From assembly GCA_036320915.1 (NCBI GenBank), contig JAXBDG010000008.1, positions 558,001 through 622,000 of the forward strand: a stretch of 64,000 nt of DNA, given 5' to 3'. Each line of letters starts with the position of its first letter. Within the stretch, counting starts at the first letter, position 1. The translations under genes were made by a program, and so were the position numbers. Source of the DNA: Linnemannia elongata (taxonomy: Eukaryota; Mortierellomycota; Mortierellomycetes; Mortierellales; Mortierellaceae). This document shows, piece after piece, positions 48,299 through 57,142 of this stretch. The notes under the pieces are model-generated. The model was not told the origin of the DNA. It did no database searches and worked only from the letters and a program-made list of their open reading frames with translations.

Positions 48299-49683
48299 TC
48301 AAGACGAGGAGGTGTCGGTACAAGGAATAGTGGCGTCAAGCGTGCTGGAATCGGATGACAGAAAGGCATTTGTGGCATGGAAAGCGAAGGGACTCTGGAA
48401 GATACCAAAGTGGTTCGAGTGTTCGGGATTGAAGTCACAGTGATTCTCAATTACCAAGTTTTGTAACCAAGGTGCTTTTGCCTCGACTCCCACCCTCTCC
48501 ACAGAAGTGGATTCGAGTGCTTCAGGAAAAGTCATGACGCCGTTGGTGAAGGGGGTCACCATATTGTCGCGACTGGTGACGATGTTTAAGTACCGGACGC
48601 CCGGTACCTCGGCTTGCATACCATCATCTCCGTATAGCGCCTTCATTAATTCGGAGCCTTCGAGGAGCTGAACACAGGCGGCGCAGTACTGCTGGACGGC
48701 GTCTTTGAGAAAGTCAAAGACCCCCAGGACTTGTGTCATTGACACTAGGCCCTGGACGGATGTGCCCTTTCCGACGGGTGCGATGCTCACCAACGAGCGA
48801 ACGCGTCCTGGCCGTTCTTGGTGGGTCTTCTGATCCGTGTTGTCCTCCTCAACGTTTTGTTGTGGCTGACCTTGGCGATCGAGGAACTTGAGGTAGTAGC
48901 GGGCGAGGACTGTGCCCTCGGAGTGGCCGATGAGGTCAACTTTTTGGGTGGATGGGGAAGAAGTGGTTGCAAGGACTTTTGTGATGAAGACATCAAGTTC
49001 CTTTGCGGACTCGCGGATATCTGTGAGGCCGCCTATAGTCTCGAAACCTGGGATCATCCCGTACTTGAGCTGCAAGAAGAACGGGGAAGGGTGGAGGGGA
49101 TGTTTACGTGTCAGGGAACGAGGGTCGGGGGCTGTTAAATTGAAGAAAATTAAGTACCAGCGCTATTGTTGGATCATGTTGAATGGAAGTAGTTTACCTG
49201 GTAGACACAATATCCTTCTTCTGACAGGCGTTCAGCCATGACTCTCCAGCTTGTATATCGCCATCGCAACACAAAATCGATATTTATCGTTAATTATTTT
49301 TTTTCCTTCAGGGTGCGCCTAAACCTCTGCTTCAACCTTTGCTCACGAAATGGTTTACCCCTATCTGTTTACCTTGTAAATGAAGGAGCAATGAGTCCAT
49401 GAAGCATGATGACAGGGTTTGGATGCTCATCCGTCAATTGACAGGACCAGTCTGTCTGATCGGATTTGGGGGACGAGACGCCAAGAAAGATGTCTGCGAT
49501 TGAACCTAGTGCTGCCTCGACCGTGTGTACTAGATCTGATGGTGGTGTAGGTTGCGCGGTGTCAACTTTGATAACCTCAAGACTGTCTGAGGTATCTGGG
49601 ATGGGGATAGGAGCCGGTGCAGCATTCGCGCTTGAGAGGAGGAGGGATATAGCAATTGTAAGGAGTAACGTGTTGGCGCGCAT
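48299..49683 (-). CDS. secreted class 2 (EstA-like) triacylglycerol lipase/esterase
   Basis: Predicted 377 residues from exons on the complement: 49373-49683, 49198-49249 and 48299-49069. It is an alpha/beta hydrolase cutting ester bonds of lipids, probably outside the cell. The N-terminus MRANTLLLTIAISLLLSSANA is a classical signal peptide ending at an Ala-Xaa-Ala-like site. The strand-turn HPNPVIMLHGLIAPSF carries the His-Gly oxyanion motif; DLIGHSEGTVLARYYLKFLD has the nucleophile Ser in GHSEG, followed by the RYYLKF block typical of Streptomyces-type class 2 lipases. Cys residues at EGYCVY and QYCAACVQ could form disulphides. A likely acid and the catalytic His (candidate: PEHSNHFGIF) lie in the C-terminal third. 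ATG 49683 is chosen because it begins the signal peptide. Confidence 0.88.
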
Positions 49684-50819
49684 TTTTTTTTTTTGTATTT
49701 TGTGCGAATCGAGAGTAGTAAATAGCGACAAAGAAAAAAAAAAAAAAAGAAAAAAAAATCAGAGGAATGTAGAGAAAGAAAATGAAAAAAGAGCGACATG
49801 ACCAAGAGAGTGGAAAATTACTTTTAATCGGAAAGTGCGACAATTGCAAGCAAAACGCGAACAGCTTTTTTTAGTGGACGTTGATATGCATCTCAAAACG
49901 TGCGATCTCTCAGCACACCCGCCACAGCACATGTAGCTCCTCCTCGTTTGCGCTGTCGTAATTTGGGATGATTCTGATAACCTTTGTCCCCTCCGTGTCT
50001 CTGTCGTTGTGTGTATTTATGTGTGCACGAGTGTGTGCATACGTTACGTTAAGAGAGTGGGCAAAGAAGCAGGGAAGGGAAGGGTAATGCACGTTTGAGA
50101 AGGGACTGAGGACCTCCCAAACGTCTTTATTCCCATCTGGTTCTTGTTCGACCCCACATTTCTGTTGTCTGCTTTTTTTTCGACATTGGAGCGCGTGTCC
50201 AGATTTTTGTTTCCTTACCCATTCTTATTCTTGTTAGGTTATGCACATTTACGAAATCCAGATTTGGCGCCGGTGTGGTACACAGAGAGGGAAACCAGAG
50301 AAGCAATAGTAACGACGGGAGAGCAGACGTCTGCATGAGTGTCTAGGGCAGGTTGAGGATGGATCAAAGGCGAAGGATGAAAGGGAGAAAAGGGGATTTG
50401 TTGCTAGAATGAATATCGACTAACGTATTACTCCTCGTCATAGGGAAGATCGTAGAGGAAAATAGTTTGCCTCAGACAGGAATTGATTTAACTGTTGTTG
50501 TTGATCCAACATTGGGGTTCTTTCTAGGACGATGTAGCATTCCCAATGTAAATGTTGGGTTTACCCTTCTCTGCCTGCACATGTAAAAATGCACGACCGC
50601 CGTTTTTATCTGAGAGATGGATTGGCGATACAATAGTGGTCATTTGCTTTTTCCAATCCACGTATTGTCCCATTTGAGAGAACAGAGTTGAAGAGAATGA
50701 TGTGTGAATATTTATTTATATGTTACAGGAGATGAATGATGCAAGTGTTGGGTGTTGATGGTACAAGCCTATTGTAGGCGAATGCTTGAAGAGGGAGTGG
50801 AGCCATGGAGGAAGCCGTT
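49684..50819. other. lipase upstream region and border of the small-gene array
   Basis: 1.1 kb with no recognised gene. AT-rich; A runs near 49735-49760, and short frames without domains. The right end is the 3' flank of the first MSLFKS gene. Confidence 0.5.
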
Positions 50820-51002
50820 TTACATAAGGCTGAAGTTGGCGGGCATAGTCTGTACCGACTTGCGGAGGGCCATCTCAAGGGCCTGGTCGCGGGTCATCTT
50901 GACTTGAGCAGGGCGCTGGGCATCGACTGAGGAGCGAGGGGTCTGGGCTGGGGTCGAGGCAGCGGAGGAGGTCTTGTTCTTGTTGGACTTGAAGAGAGAC
51001 AT
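50820..51002 (-). CDS. MSLFKS small protein, copy A
   Basis: 60 residues, single exon. I do not recognise the family; it is defined here by six copies. Conserved core: MSLFKSNKNK, then Ser/Ala-rich SSAASTPAQTPR with two (S/T)-P sites, a Ser-Val and RP, then MTRDQALEMALRKSVQTMP, probably a short amphipathic helix, ending FSLM. No signal peptide, membrane helix or Cys. It is nearly identical to copy D (about six differences), which lies in the opposite orientation. Head-to-head with copy B over 753 bp. A TATA box (minus strand tataaat, 51141-51147) lies 139 bp upstream of the ATG, followed by a CAA-rich leader. Such a core promoter and leader suggest strong or inducible expression; the function is unknown. 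Confidence 0.82.
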   Translation of the reverse strand: MSLFKSNKNKTSSAASTPAQTPRSSVDAQRPAQVKMTRDQALEMALRKSVQTMPANFSLM

Positions 51003-51755
51003 GGCTGGTTGTATTGTTGGTTGGCTTGAGAGGGAGGACTTGAGATATGGAGGGAGAGTTGCTCTGGGTTGCTAGAGTTGCTGTTGTTTGTTGATGTTGT
51101 TGTTGAGAATGAGGAATGAAAAGGTGGGGAGAGAGCAAGTATTTATACAAGTTGTCAATCCAGGGGCCAAGGTGCAATTGGGATATCGTCGTCATAGTCA
51201 AGAGTGCAAAGAAGATCATTGTCTGCCTGTCACTTTGTTGTGGGTTGCACGGTTCATTTCCACTCTTGGCAAGCTTGGGTTTGTTGGTAGAGTTACACTC
51301 CGCTCTTTCTTCCCATCCGCCGCATTGGAAAAAAAAATCTTTATTTCTACTCTGTCTATCTGTTCACACTCAAAATGCCTCAGGCACAAGAAGACAAACA
51401 AACAGCGTCATAATTGGTGAGCAAGTGTCGACTCTTTTTGCCGCCGCAGAACAACGGCCATGACATGACTCTAATTTTGATCCCTGTCTCCGCTTCAAAA
51501 AAGATGATGACTATGACACAAAACGAAGAAGCAGCCAGAATGGTCCATGCTCGGACGGAGGCACGGTACTCGATTAGAAAGCAATTGGCAGCGAAACAAA
51601 GGAGTATAAAAATCCTCCGTTCCCCTCCTTTCTTTTCTGCATTTTCATCACCAACAAATACAACAACAACAAAGCAAGAACCAAGCTACCCAAGCAATCA
51701 AGGCTCCATTTCTCCTTCCAAGTCCCAATCACTCCTCACAAGCCAAACCACAATC
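51003..51755. promoter_or_regulatory. divergent promoter of copies A and B
   Basis: Holds TATA boxes facing both ways (51141-51147 minus, 51605-51612 plus) and, 50 bp upstream of the plus-strand TATA, the motif TGGTCCATGCTC (51541-51552) that recurs in the other two divergent promoters. Leaders on both sides contain CAACAACAA. Confidence 0.65.
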
Positions 51756-51944
51756 ATGTCCCTCTTCAAGTCCAACAAGAACAAGTCTGCCTCTGCTGCT
51801 GCCTCTCCAGCCCAGTCCCCTCGCACATCGATCGATGCACAACGCCCAGTAGTCGAGGGAAACACGATGACTCGTGAGCAGGCCATCCGTCTGGCCATGC
51901 ACAACTCTCAACAGAAGTTGCCTCACCACTTTAGCCTTCTGTAA
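51756..51944 (+). CDS. MSLFKS small protein, copy B
   Basis: 62 residues, single exon. It shares MSLFKSNKNKSASAAASPAQ, SPR-S and RP with its relatives, has a slightly longer linker (VVEGNT), then MTREQAIRLAMHNSQQKLP and the ending FSLL. The helix part (EQAI..AM) is closest to copy C. Unknown function. TATA box tataaaaa at 51605-51612, 144 bp before the ATG; the leader contains several CAA units. The ATG is the first codon of the conserved block; the frame is open further upstream only through the leader. A polyadenylation-like AATAAA is at about 52022. Confidence 0.82.
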   Translation: MSLFKSNKNKSASAAASPAQSPRTSIDAQRPVVEGNTMTREQAIRLAMHNSQQKLPHHFSLL

Positions 51945-52065
51945 ACATGGGACTACCGAGCTCACACCACATTTGCATATCATTCATCCTTCATTGTACA
52001 ATACCACCCACTAGCATCTTCAATAAACCCATTACATACTACTCTCTACACCATTTTGTTTGCTC

Positions 52066-52174
52066 TGAATGCTTGTATCCACCTTGTTGTTAGTTGTGAA
52101 TGCTTGCATACACCTTGTTGTTAGTTGTGAATGCTTGCATACGCCTTTTTGTTAGTTGTAAATGCTTGCATGCC
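52066..52174. repeat. 31-bp tandem repeat, about 3.5 copies
   Basis: Units of 31 bp (consensus begins TGAATGCTTGCATACACC) at 52066-52096, 52097-52127, 52128-52158 and a partial unit to 52174, differing by one to three bases each. It lies between the 3' ends of copies B and C, near the inferred centre of an older inverted duplication. Confidence 0.85.
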
Positions 52175-52667
52175 ATACCATGTCATGGAATGTGGAGGGG
52201 GAGTGATCAACAACTGTCGCCTTTTCATTTCATACTTCCGATTTTTCTCTCCATAACACGCGTCAGATTATTCATAAGAGAAAACGGTCAGGAGCAGAAC
52301 TGAAACTGATTGACATGTTGATGTGTCAGACTGATCAGTGCCTGTTTGATGGATCTGACTGATGGATCTGACTGACCAATCGTCCCTTCTTTTTTACTCT
52401 CTTGCTTCTTTCAATTGCTCAATCTCAGAACATCATTCGTTATAACAGACATAAAGGGAAAACCGGGGTAAATACAAGGTAGATAGAGTAGAAATAGGAT
52501 GCAAGTGTTTATTTTATATTAGAGGATTGAGAATGCAGGGTGGGGTATGATGAAGAGATGTGATGAAGAGATGCAAAGCGTAGGGGTATGAGAGGCAGGC
52601 CTTGAGGGAGACCGCCCTTGTGGGAGACCATCCTTGCGGGCCAGCTGGACCAGGTGTTGGAGCTTCT

Positions 52668-52847
52668 TTACATAAGGTTGAAGTTGAGGACGTTGGCCTG
52701 GACAGTCTTCTTCATCGCCATCTTGATGGCTTGCTCCTGCGTCATCTTGGTCTCAGGACGCTGCTCGTTGAGGGAGGCACGAGGGGTCTGGGCAGGGGTG
52801 GTGGCAGCAGAGGCGGTCTTGTTCTTGTTGGACTTGAAGAGAGACAT
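52668..52847 (-). CDS. MSLFKS small protein, copy C
   Basis: 59 residues, single exon, found by translating the complement directly. It reads MSLFKSNKNKTASAATTPAQ, then TPRAS, LNEQRP, and MTQEQAIKMAMKKTVQ before the ending FNLM. It is the shortest and most divergent at the C-terminus (ANVLNF replaces TMPANF). The QAI-x-x-AM pattern links it to copy B. Unknown function. TATA box on the minus strand (tataaaag, 53003-53010) 156 bp upstream; leader rich in CAACAACAAC. Head-to-head with copy D over about 1 kb. Confidence 0.8.
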   Translation of the reverse strand: MSLFKSNKNKTASAATTPAQTPRASLNEQRPETKMTQEQAIKMAMKKTVQANVLNFNLM

Positions 52848-53859
52848 GGTTGGTTGTGTGTGTTGTTGTTGGCTTGAGTGGGAGGGAGACTTGAGGGTGG
52901 GTTGCTTTGGTGGTTGGTCGCTTGGGATAGCTTGAGTTGTTGTTGTTTGTGTTTGGTTGTTGTTGTGATGAGGAATAGAAAAAGAGGGAGGGGATGCTGT
53001 GCCTTTTATACTCTTTTGAGTTCCCTCGACAATTGTCTTTAAGCGTTTCCTATCTTGGCAACGACGTTTGAAAGAGACGTCAACAACTCAGAAAATCGAC
53101 TGCCGACTGCCGACCATTGCCGTGGAAGGGGAGGAAGGTCGAGCATGGACCATTCCATTCGCTTCTGTGGCAAAGCGCGGAGTGTTCCCTTCTTTCCCTT
53201 CTCGAATTCTTGAATTAGACATGTTGCTTTTCTCGCAGTTCTTTCTTTGATTTTTTTGTCTCCGCACGGAAGAAAACAAATTCGACGCTCACATTTTCAC
53301 AACCAACCCTCAACCCTTGATGACGATTGTTGACATGAACGTGTAGAGAGAGAGGTGGGACAGGTACAAATATGGACTCCATTGGATGCAATGAGAGAGG
53401 CGGCAGAGTGGACAGGGGCAGTGGGGCAGTGGACCAAAAAGGGCAGCGGGCGGAGTGTATACCTTGGCACAGTTTGTTGCTTTGTTGTCTCCAACACTGC
53501 CAAGAGAGGAAATGAACAACCATGCCAAAAGTGGCGCGGCGACCTTTTTTCTTGCAATTAGTATATGCTGCGGGTATGGGAAACCCAAACTGCGGGTATG
53601 AAGAAGGAGAAAGAGAGAGAGAGGAACTACTTTATGATTCTTGGCTACAGTGCCGGTTCAGCCTTGGCAGGTTCGAGTCATGGAGAGACCCCTGCAAAGT
53701 AGAAAGGAAAGGGTCAGGAAACACATATAAAAGGTTGTTGACCACCCTCTTTTTTCCTCCATCACTCAACAACAACAAAAAGCAACAACAAAAAGTAAGA
53801 CCATCTCCAAGTACCTCTACTCAAGACCCATCTCACCAGCCAACACACAGCTACCAAAC
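52848..53859. promoter_or_regulatory. divergent promoter of copies C and D
   Basis: TATA boxes at 53003-53010 (minus) and 53726-53733 (plus). The minus strand carries TGGTCCATGCTC at 53141-53152, about 130 bp upstream of the copy C TATA. No gene is recognised between the boxes; a G/A-rich stretch lies at 53340-53460. Confidence 0.6.
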
Positions 53860-54045
53860 ATGTCTCTCTTCAAGTCTAACAAGAACAAGACCTCATCCGC
53901 TGCCTCGACCCCAGCCCAGACTCCTCGTCCCTCAGTTGACACCCACCGGCCTTCTCAGGTCCCCAAGATGACCCGCGACCAGGCCCTCGAGATGGCTCTC
54001 CGCAAGTCGGTCCAGACCATGCCCGCCAACTTTAGCCTCTTGTAG
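53860..54045 (+). CDS. MSLFKS small protein, copy D
   Basis: 61 residues, single exon. Identical to copy A over MSLFKSNKNKTSSAASTPAQ and over MTRDQALEMALRKSVQTMPA; differences lie in the linker (PSVDTHRPSQVPK) and the last residue (FSLL). It is on the opposite strand to copy A, so the pair is best explained by an inverted duplication. Unknown function. TATA box tataaaag at 53726-53733, 127 bp before the ATG; leader with CAACAACAAC. An AATAAA signal follows at about 54159, inside tacaataaaagc. Confidence 0.83.
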   Translation: MSLFKSNKNKTSSAASTPAQTPRPSVDTHRPSQVPKMTRDQALEMALRKSVQTMPANFSLL

Positions 54046-55319
54046 TCAGTTTTCTCTAGTTTTCTCTGGCGAGGGCATTTACCTCCTCTCACCTCCATTG
54101 CCTCAACGGGGGTTGTACATCATCTTAATACTCACTCGCACACTGTATCATACTACAATAAAAGCATACTCTTCCCAAGAATCTTCCATTACTTTTATTT
54201 GTTGTTTGTCAATGCTTCCAACTATTGAATAAGCCAACAATAACCAAAACGCGACTTTGTCACTGCACCCTACAGAATCGAAACTCAGAAACAAGGTCCT
54301 AGATGAATCAGGCCAGCCGAGACCTGGATCGAGTGCAAGACTGGCAAGGAAAGAGTCGATCCCACTACCATCGCCTCCCTTGAACACGTTCTCAGGAACA
54401 ACTAGAACAACTTCAATGTCAGACCCCCTGTGCTATTTGACCATCGGGCGACATCTTTTTTTAGACCACATTTTCTCAGGAGTAAACCCCACCTCCACCT
54501 CCACTCATGCTTAATGCCTTTTAGCCCTGACCGTGCGCGATTTTCCTTTTTTCTCAGCAAAGGTGTGCCTCCCTCTGCCCAACTCCGACTTCTCCGATTC
54601 AAATTGAAAGAAGTGGATGATTCCTTTTCGGACAACACAATGTCCATACACTATTGTATTTCGCTTGAACATGCTCTAGACCCCCTTCAAATAAGCATAG
54701 TATTAGTACGGTTCAAGTAAATTTATGATCATGAAACAACAGTAAAAATTGGCTTCAACATATCATTAACATTTGTCGTAAAACTCATAAACTGCTTTCT
54801 TCTCGGGGATGCGTCCTTTGGGCTCCTTGTCCAAGGTATACTTGTCAAGAGGGAGAATGATCAGCTGGAGACATTTCAATGGCAGGGAGAATGAAGTTGA
54901 CAAGGGTGAGGTGATGAATGCCAATGTTGGGGTTGAGAAAGGTGATGAAGGAAACAGAGAAACAGATGAGTTTGGTAGGAAACGAAGAATAGGATGATAG
55001 GCTGTGATTCATGGCTGAGAAAAACGAAGAGCTTGCCAACGAAACGACACATTCATAACCCACGGGTGGCGCGGTTCAGGTACCATCAGCTGAAGGTGAT
55101 TGATCGATACGTGTTCCTTTACTTGTAGTTTTGTTGATAAATAACGTTCTTGACCGTTGCCCATCGATATCGATCCACACGCTTATAATGATAATGTATA
55201 GTGAATGTTTATTATTTTGATATACAGGGGAATGGGTTGTATGCAGTGTAGTGTTACACGCCTGAGAAGGCTATGAATGCTTGAAGATGGAACCGAGAGA
55301 GGTGTGTCTCGCCTGGTGG
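54046..55319. other. region between copies D and E with coding relics
   Basis: Two protein-like stretches without a complete gene. Plus strand, 54233-54514: a frame running SLHPTESKLRNKVLDES, then QPRPGSSARLARKES and IPLPSPPLNTF. Minus strand, about 55063-54766: a hydrophobic frame (TKLICFSVSFITFLNPNIGI) followed, in another frame after a possible acceptor at 54865, by LIILPLDKYTLDKEPKGRIP and a stop. They look like decayed exons. The part from 54930 on belongs to the left arm of the inverted duplication. Confidence 0.4.
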
Positions 55320-55641
55320 TTACATGACGGTAGAGATGGAAGGCATGGTCTGGACAGCCTTGTGCAAGATAGAGTCAAGAGCTTGCTCGGTAGTCATCTT
55401 CTTGGTGGTCTGGGCGGCAGGGCGCTGGGCATCGACCGAGGGACGAGGAGTCTGAGCAGGAGAGGCAGCAGCAGAGGCAGACTGGTTCTTGGTAGACTTG
55501 AAGAGAGACATGATGGAGAATGTGATTTGGCTTGGGAGGGAAGGACTTGAAGGGATGGGAGGTTTGCTTTGGTTGTGTTGTTGTTGTTGTTGATTGTTGT
55601 AATGGAGAATAAAAAAGTGAGAGGTCATTGTTGCTTTTATA
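54930..55641. repeat. left arm of a large inverted duplication (copy E side)
   Basis: The reverse complement of this arm matches 56074-56820 from the TATA box through the leader, the whole coding region and the 3' flank, up to a shared ctttctcaaccc. The coding parts specify identical proteins; the flanks show substitutions and small indels that increase away from the gene. Confidence 0.82.
55320..55511 (-). CDS. MSLFKS small protein, copy E
   Basis: 63 residues, single exon, identical in protein sequence to copy F. It starts MSLFKSTKNQSASAAASPAQ (Thr and Gln replace Asn and Lys of the other copies), continues TPRPSVDAQRP, has the longest linker (AAQTTKK), then MTTEQALDSILHKAVQTMP and ends ISTVM. 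The FSL(L/M) ending is lost. Unknown function. TATA box on the minus strand (tataaaag, 55634-55641), 123 bp upstream of the ATG; CAA-rich leader. Head-to-head with copy F over 702 bp. Confidence 0.83.
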   Translation of the reverse strand: MSLFKSTKNQSASAAASPAQTPRPSVDAQRPAAQTTKKMTTEQALDSILHKAVQTMPSISTVM

Positions 55642-56213
55642 CAGAGTTGAGCATGGACCAGTAGACATTTGTTACAAAACACTACAAAGTCGACAATAAC
55701 GCTGCGTCTTGTCTTCACCCACAGTGTCCATTTCATGACATTCCAGGAACCGCCGTGTCGTTTTTTTTTTTGTCATCTAGCATGGTATTCTTATTTGTCA
55801 ATGGCTGTTCTTCTCTTGGAAAGTGTAAACAAACAATCGTCATTGCTGACGGACTGAATGAGGGGATAAAAATATGAGCAACAAAAAAAGCATGGAAATG
55901 AATGGGAACAAAATTTCCCTCAAGTCATTCACAGGGGCAATTGAGCGGACATTGTTCGTATTCTTGACTCCGCTAGCTATGGAAACAAAGAAATGGTCTA
56001 TGCTCGGCAACTCGGCCTTCGACTTTTAGGTCGTCATCGCCAGGATTAGCCTTCTAGAAGGGAAGAGACAAGGTATAAAAGCAGCAAGGGTCCTCTCTCT
56101 TTTTTATTCTTCATCACAACAAGCAACAACAACAACACAACCAACAACACAACCCAAGCAACCCTTCCTTCCCTTCAAGTCCTTCCCTCCCAAGCCAAAT
56201 CACATTCTCCATC
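55512..56213. promoter_or_regulatory. divergent promoter of copies E and F
   Basis: Minus-strand TATA at 55634-55641 with TGGTCCATGCTC just upstream (55649-55660, minus strand); plus-strand TATA at 56074-56081 with a one-mismatch copy, TGGTCTATGCTC, at 55994-56005. The plus side also has TTCTAGAA (56052-56059), which matches a minimal heat-shock element (TTCnnGAA), 14 bp before the TATA. The left side lacks this segment, so the two promoters differ although the genes are identical. Confidence 0.62.
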
Positions 56214-56820
56214 ATGTCTCTCTTCAAGTCTACCAAGAACCAGTCTGCCTCTGCTGCTGCCTCTCCTGCTCAAACTCCTCGTCCCTCGGTCGATGCCCAG
56301 CGCCCTGCCGCCCAGACCACCAAGAAGATGACTACCGAGCAAGCTCTTGACTCTATCTTGCACAAGGCTGTCCAGACCATGCCTTCCATCTCTACCGTCA
56401 TGTAACCACCAGGCGAGACACACCTCTCTCGGTTCCATCTTCAAGCATTCATAGCCTTCTCAGGCGTGTAACACGACACTGCATACAACCTATTCCCCTG
56501 TACATCATAATAATAAACATTCACTATACATTATCCTTATGTGCGTGTGGATCGATGAGTTTGATTACCGGTCAAGAACGCTGTCTATCAGCAAAACTAC
56601 AAGTAACGGAACACGCATCGAACAATCATACGCCTTCAGCTGATGGTACCTGAATCTTGTCTTGAGAGAAAAACCGCGCCACCTGTGGCTATGAATGTGT
56701 CGTCTCTTTGGCACGCTCTGTTTCGGTTTTTTCCGCCATGCAATATAGTCTATCACCCCATTCTTCGCTTTCTACCAAACTCATCTGTTTCTCTGTTTCC
56801 TTCATCACCTTTCTCAACCC
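56074..56820. repeat. right arm of a large inverted duplication (copy F side)
   Basis: Inverted match of 54930-55641, starting at the TATA box and ending at ttctcaaccc. Slightly longer than the left arm because of small insertions in the 3' flank (for example near 56660). Confidence 0.82.
56214..56405 (+). CDS. MSLFKS small protein, copy F
   Basis: 63 residues, single exon, identical to copy E at the protein level. Features are as in copy E: MSLFKS start, two (S/T)-P sites in SPAQTPR, a charged linker, a probable C-terminal helix, no Cys and no membrane segment. TATA box tataaaag at 56074-56081, 133 bp upstream of the ATG; leader with several CAACAACAA units. A heat-shock-element-like TTCTAGAA lies just upstream of the TATA. 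An AATAATAAA signal follows at about 56507-56515. Identity with E despite diverged flanks suggests recent duplication, gene conversion or purifying selection. Unknown function. Confidence 0.83.
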   Translation: MSLFKSTKNQSASAAASPAQTPRPSVDAQRPAAQTTKKMTTEQALDSILHKAVQTMPSISTVM

Positions 56821-57142
56821 TCATCCCAACCCACTTAGTGATGGACTGGACTCGAAACTAGTAAAGGACTGTATGTGATCAATACAAACCCTTAAGAGCA
56901 AAACAATTATCCCACATAGCATTTCAACGCCATCTCGAATTCTAATGAAGCAAAGATTGAAAGAGCCGACATCGAAGTATCAAAAGGCAATGTCGTTATG
57001 AACGCTTGGCTGCCACAGCCACCTGAAGTTGCACCCACCAAGGTATCTTCCACCAACATACACCTATTAAAAAAACATCCATCAAAGCACAGGATTTTTA
57101 CAAGATACTGTACAGTATGTAATTTAGTGTCCATCCTACCTT
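56406..57142. other. right flank of the array with an orphan exon-like segment
   Basis: After the inverted arm ends (56820), a plus-strand segment 56920-57042 is open for 41 codons in phase 0, bounded by an acceptor-like cccacatag and a donor-like gtatct. Its middle reads EAKIERADIEVSKGNVVMNA, then WLPQPPEVAPTK. No partner exon was found; it may be a relic. The end is the 3' flank of the carboxylesterase. Confidence 0.4.

Noticed and set aside
51414..51755. N-terminal extension of small gene copy B
   Set aside because: The frame is open upstream of the ATG at 51756, but it crosses the TATA box and leader, and the other five copies all start at MSLFKS.
52066..52174. CRISPR-like array
   Set aside because: Units are directly adjacent with no unique spacers, and the context is a fungal nuclear genome; it is a simple minisatellite.
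53655..53680. tRNA T-arm-like GGTTCGAGTC
   Set aside because: No acceptor, D or anticodon arms could be folded in the surrounding 75 bp; it lies in the copy C/D promoter.
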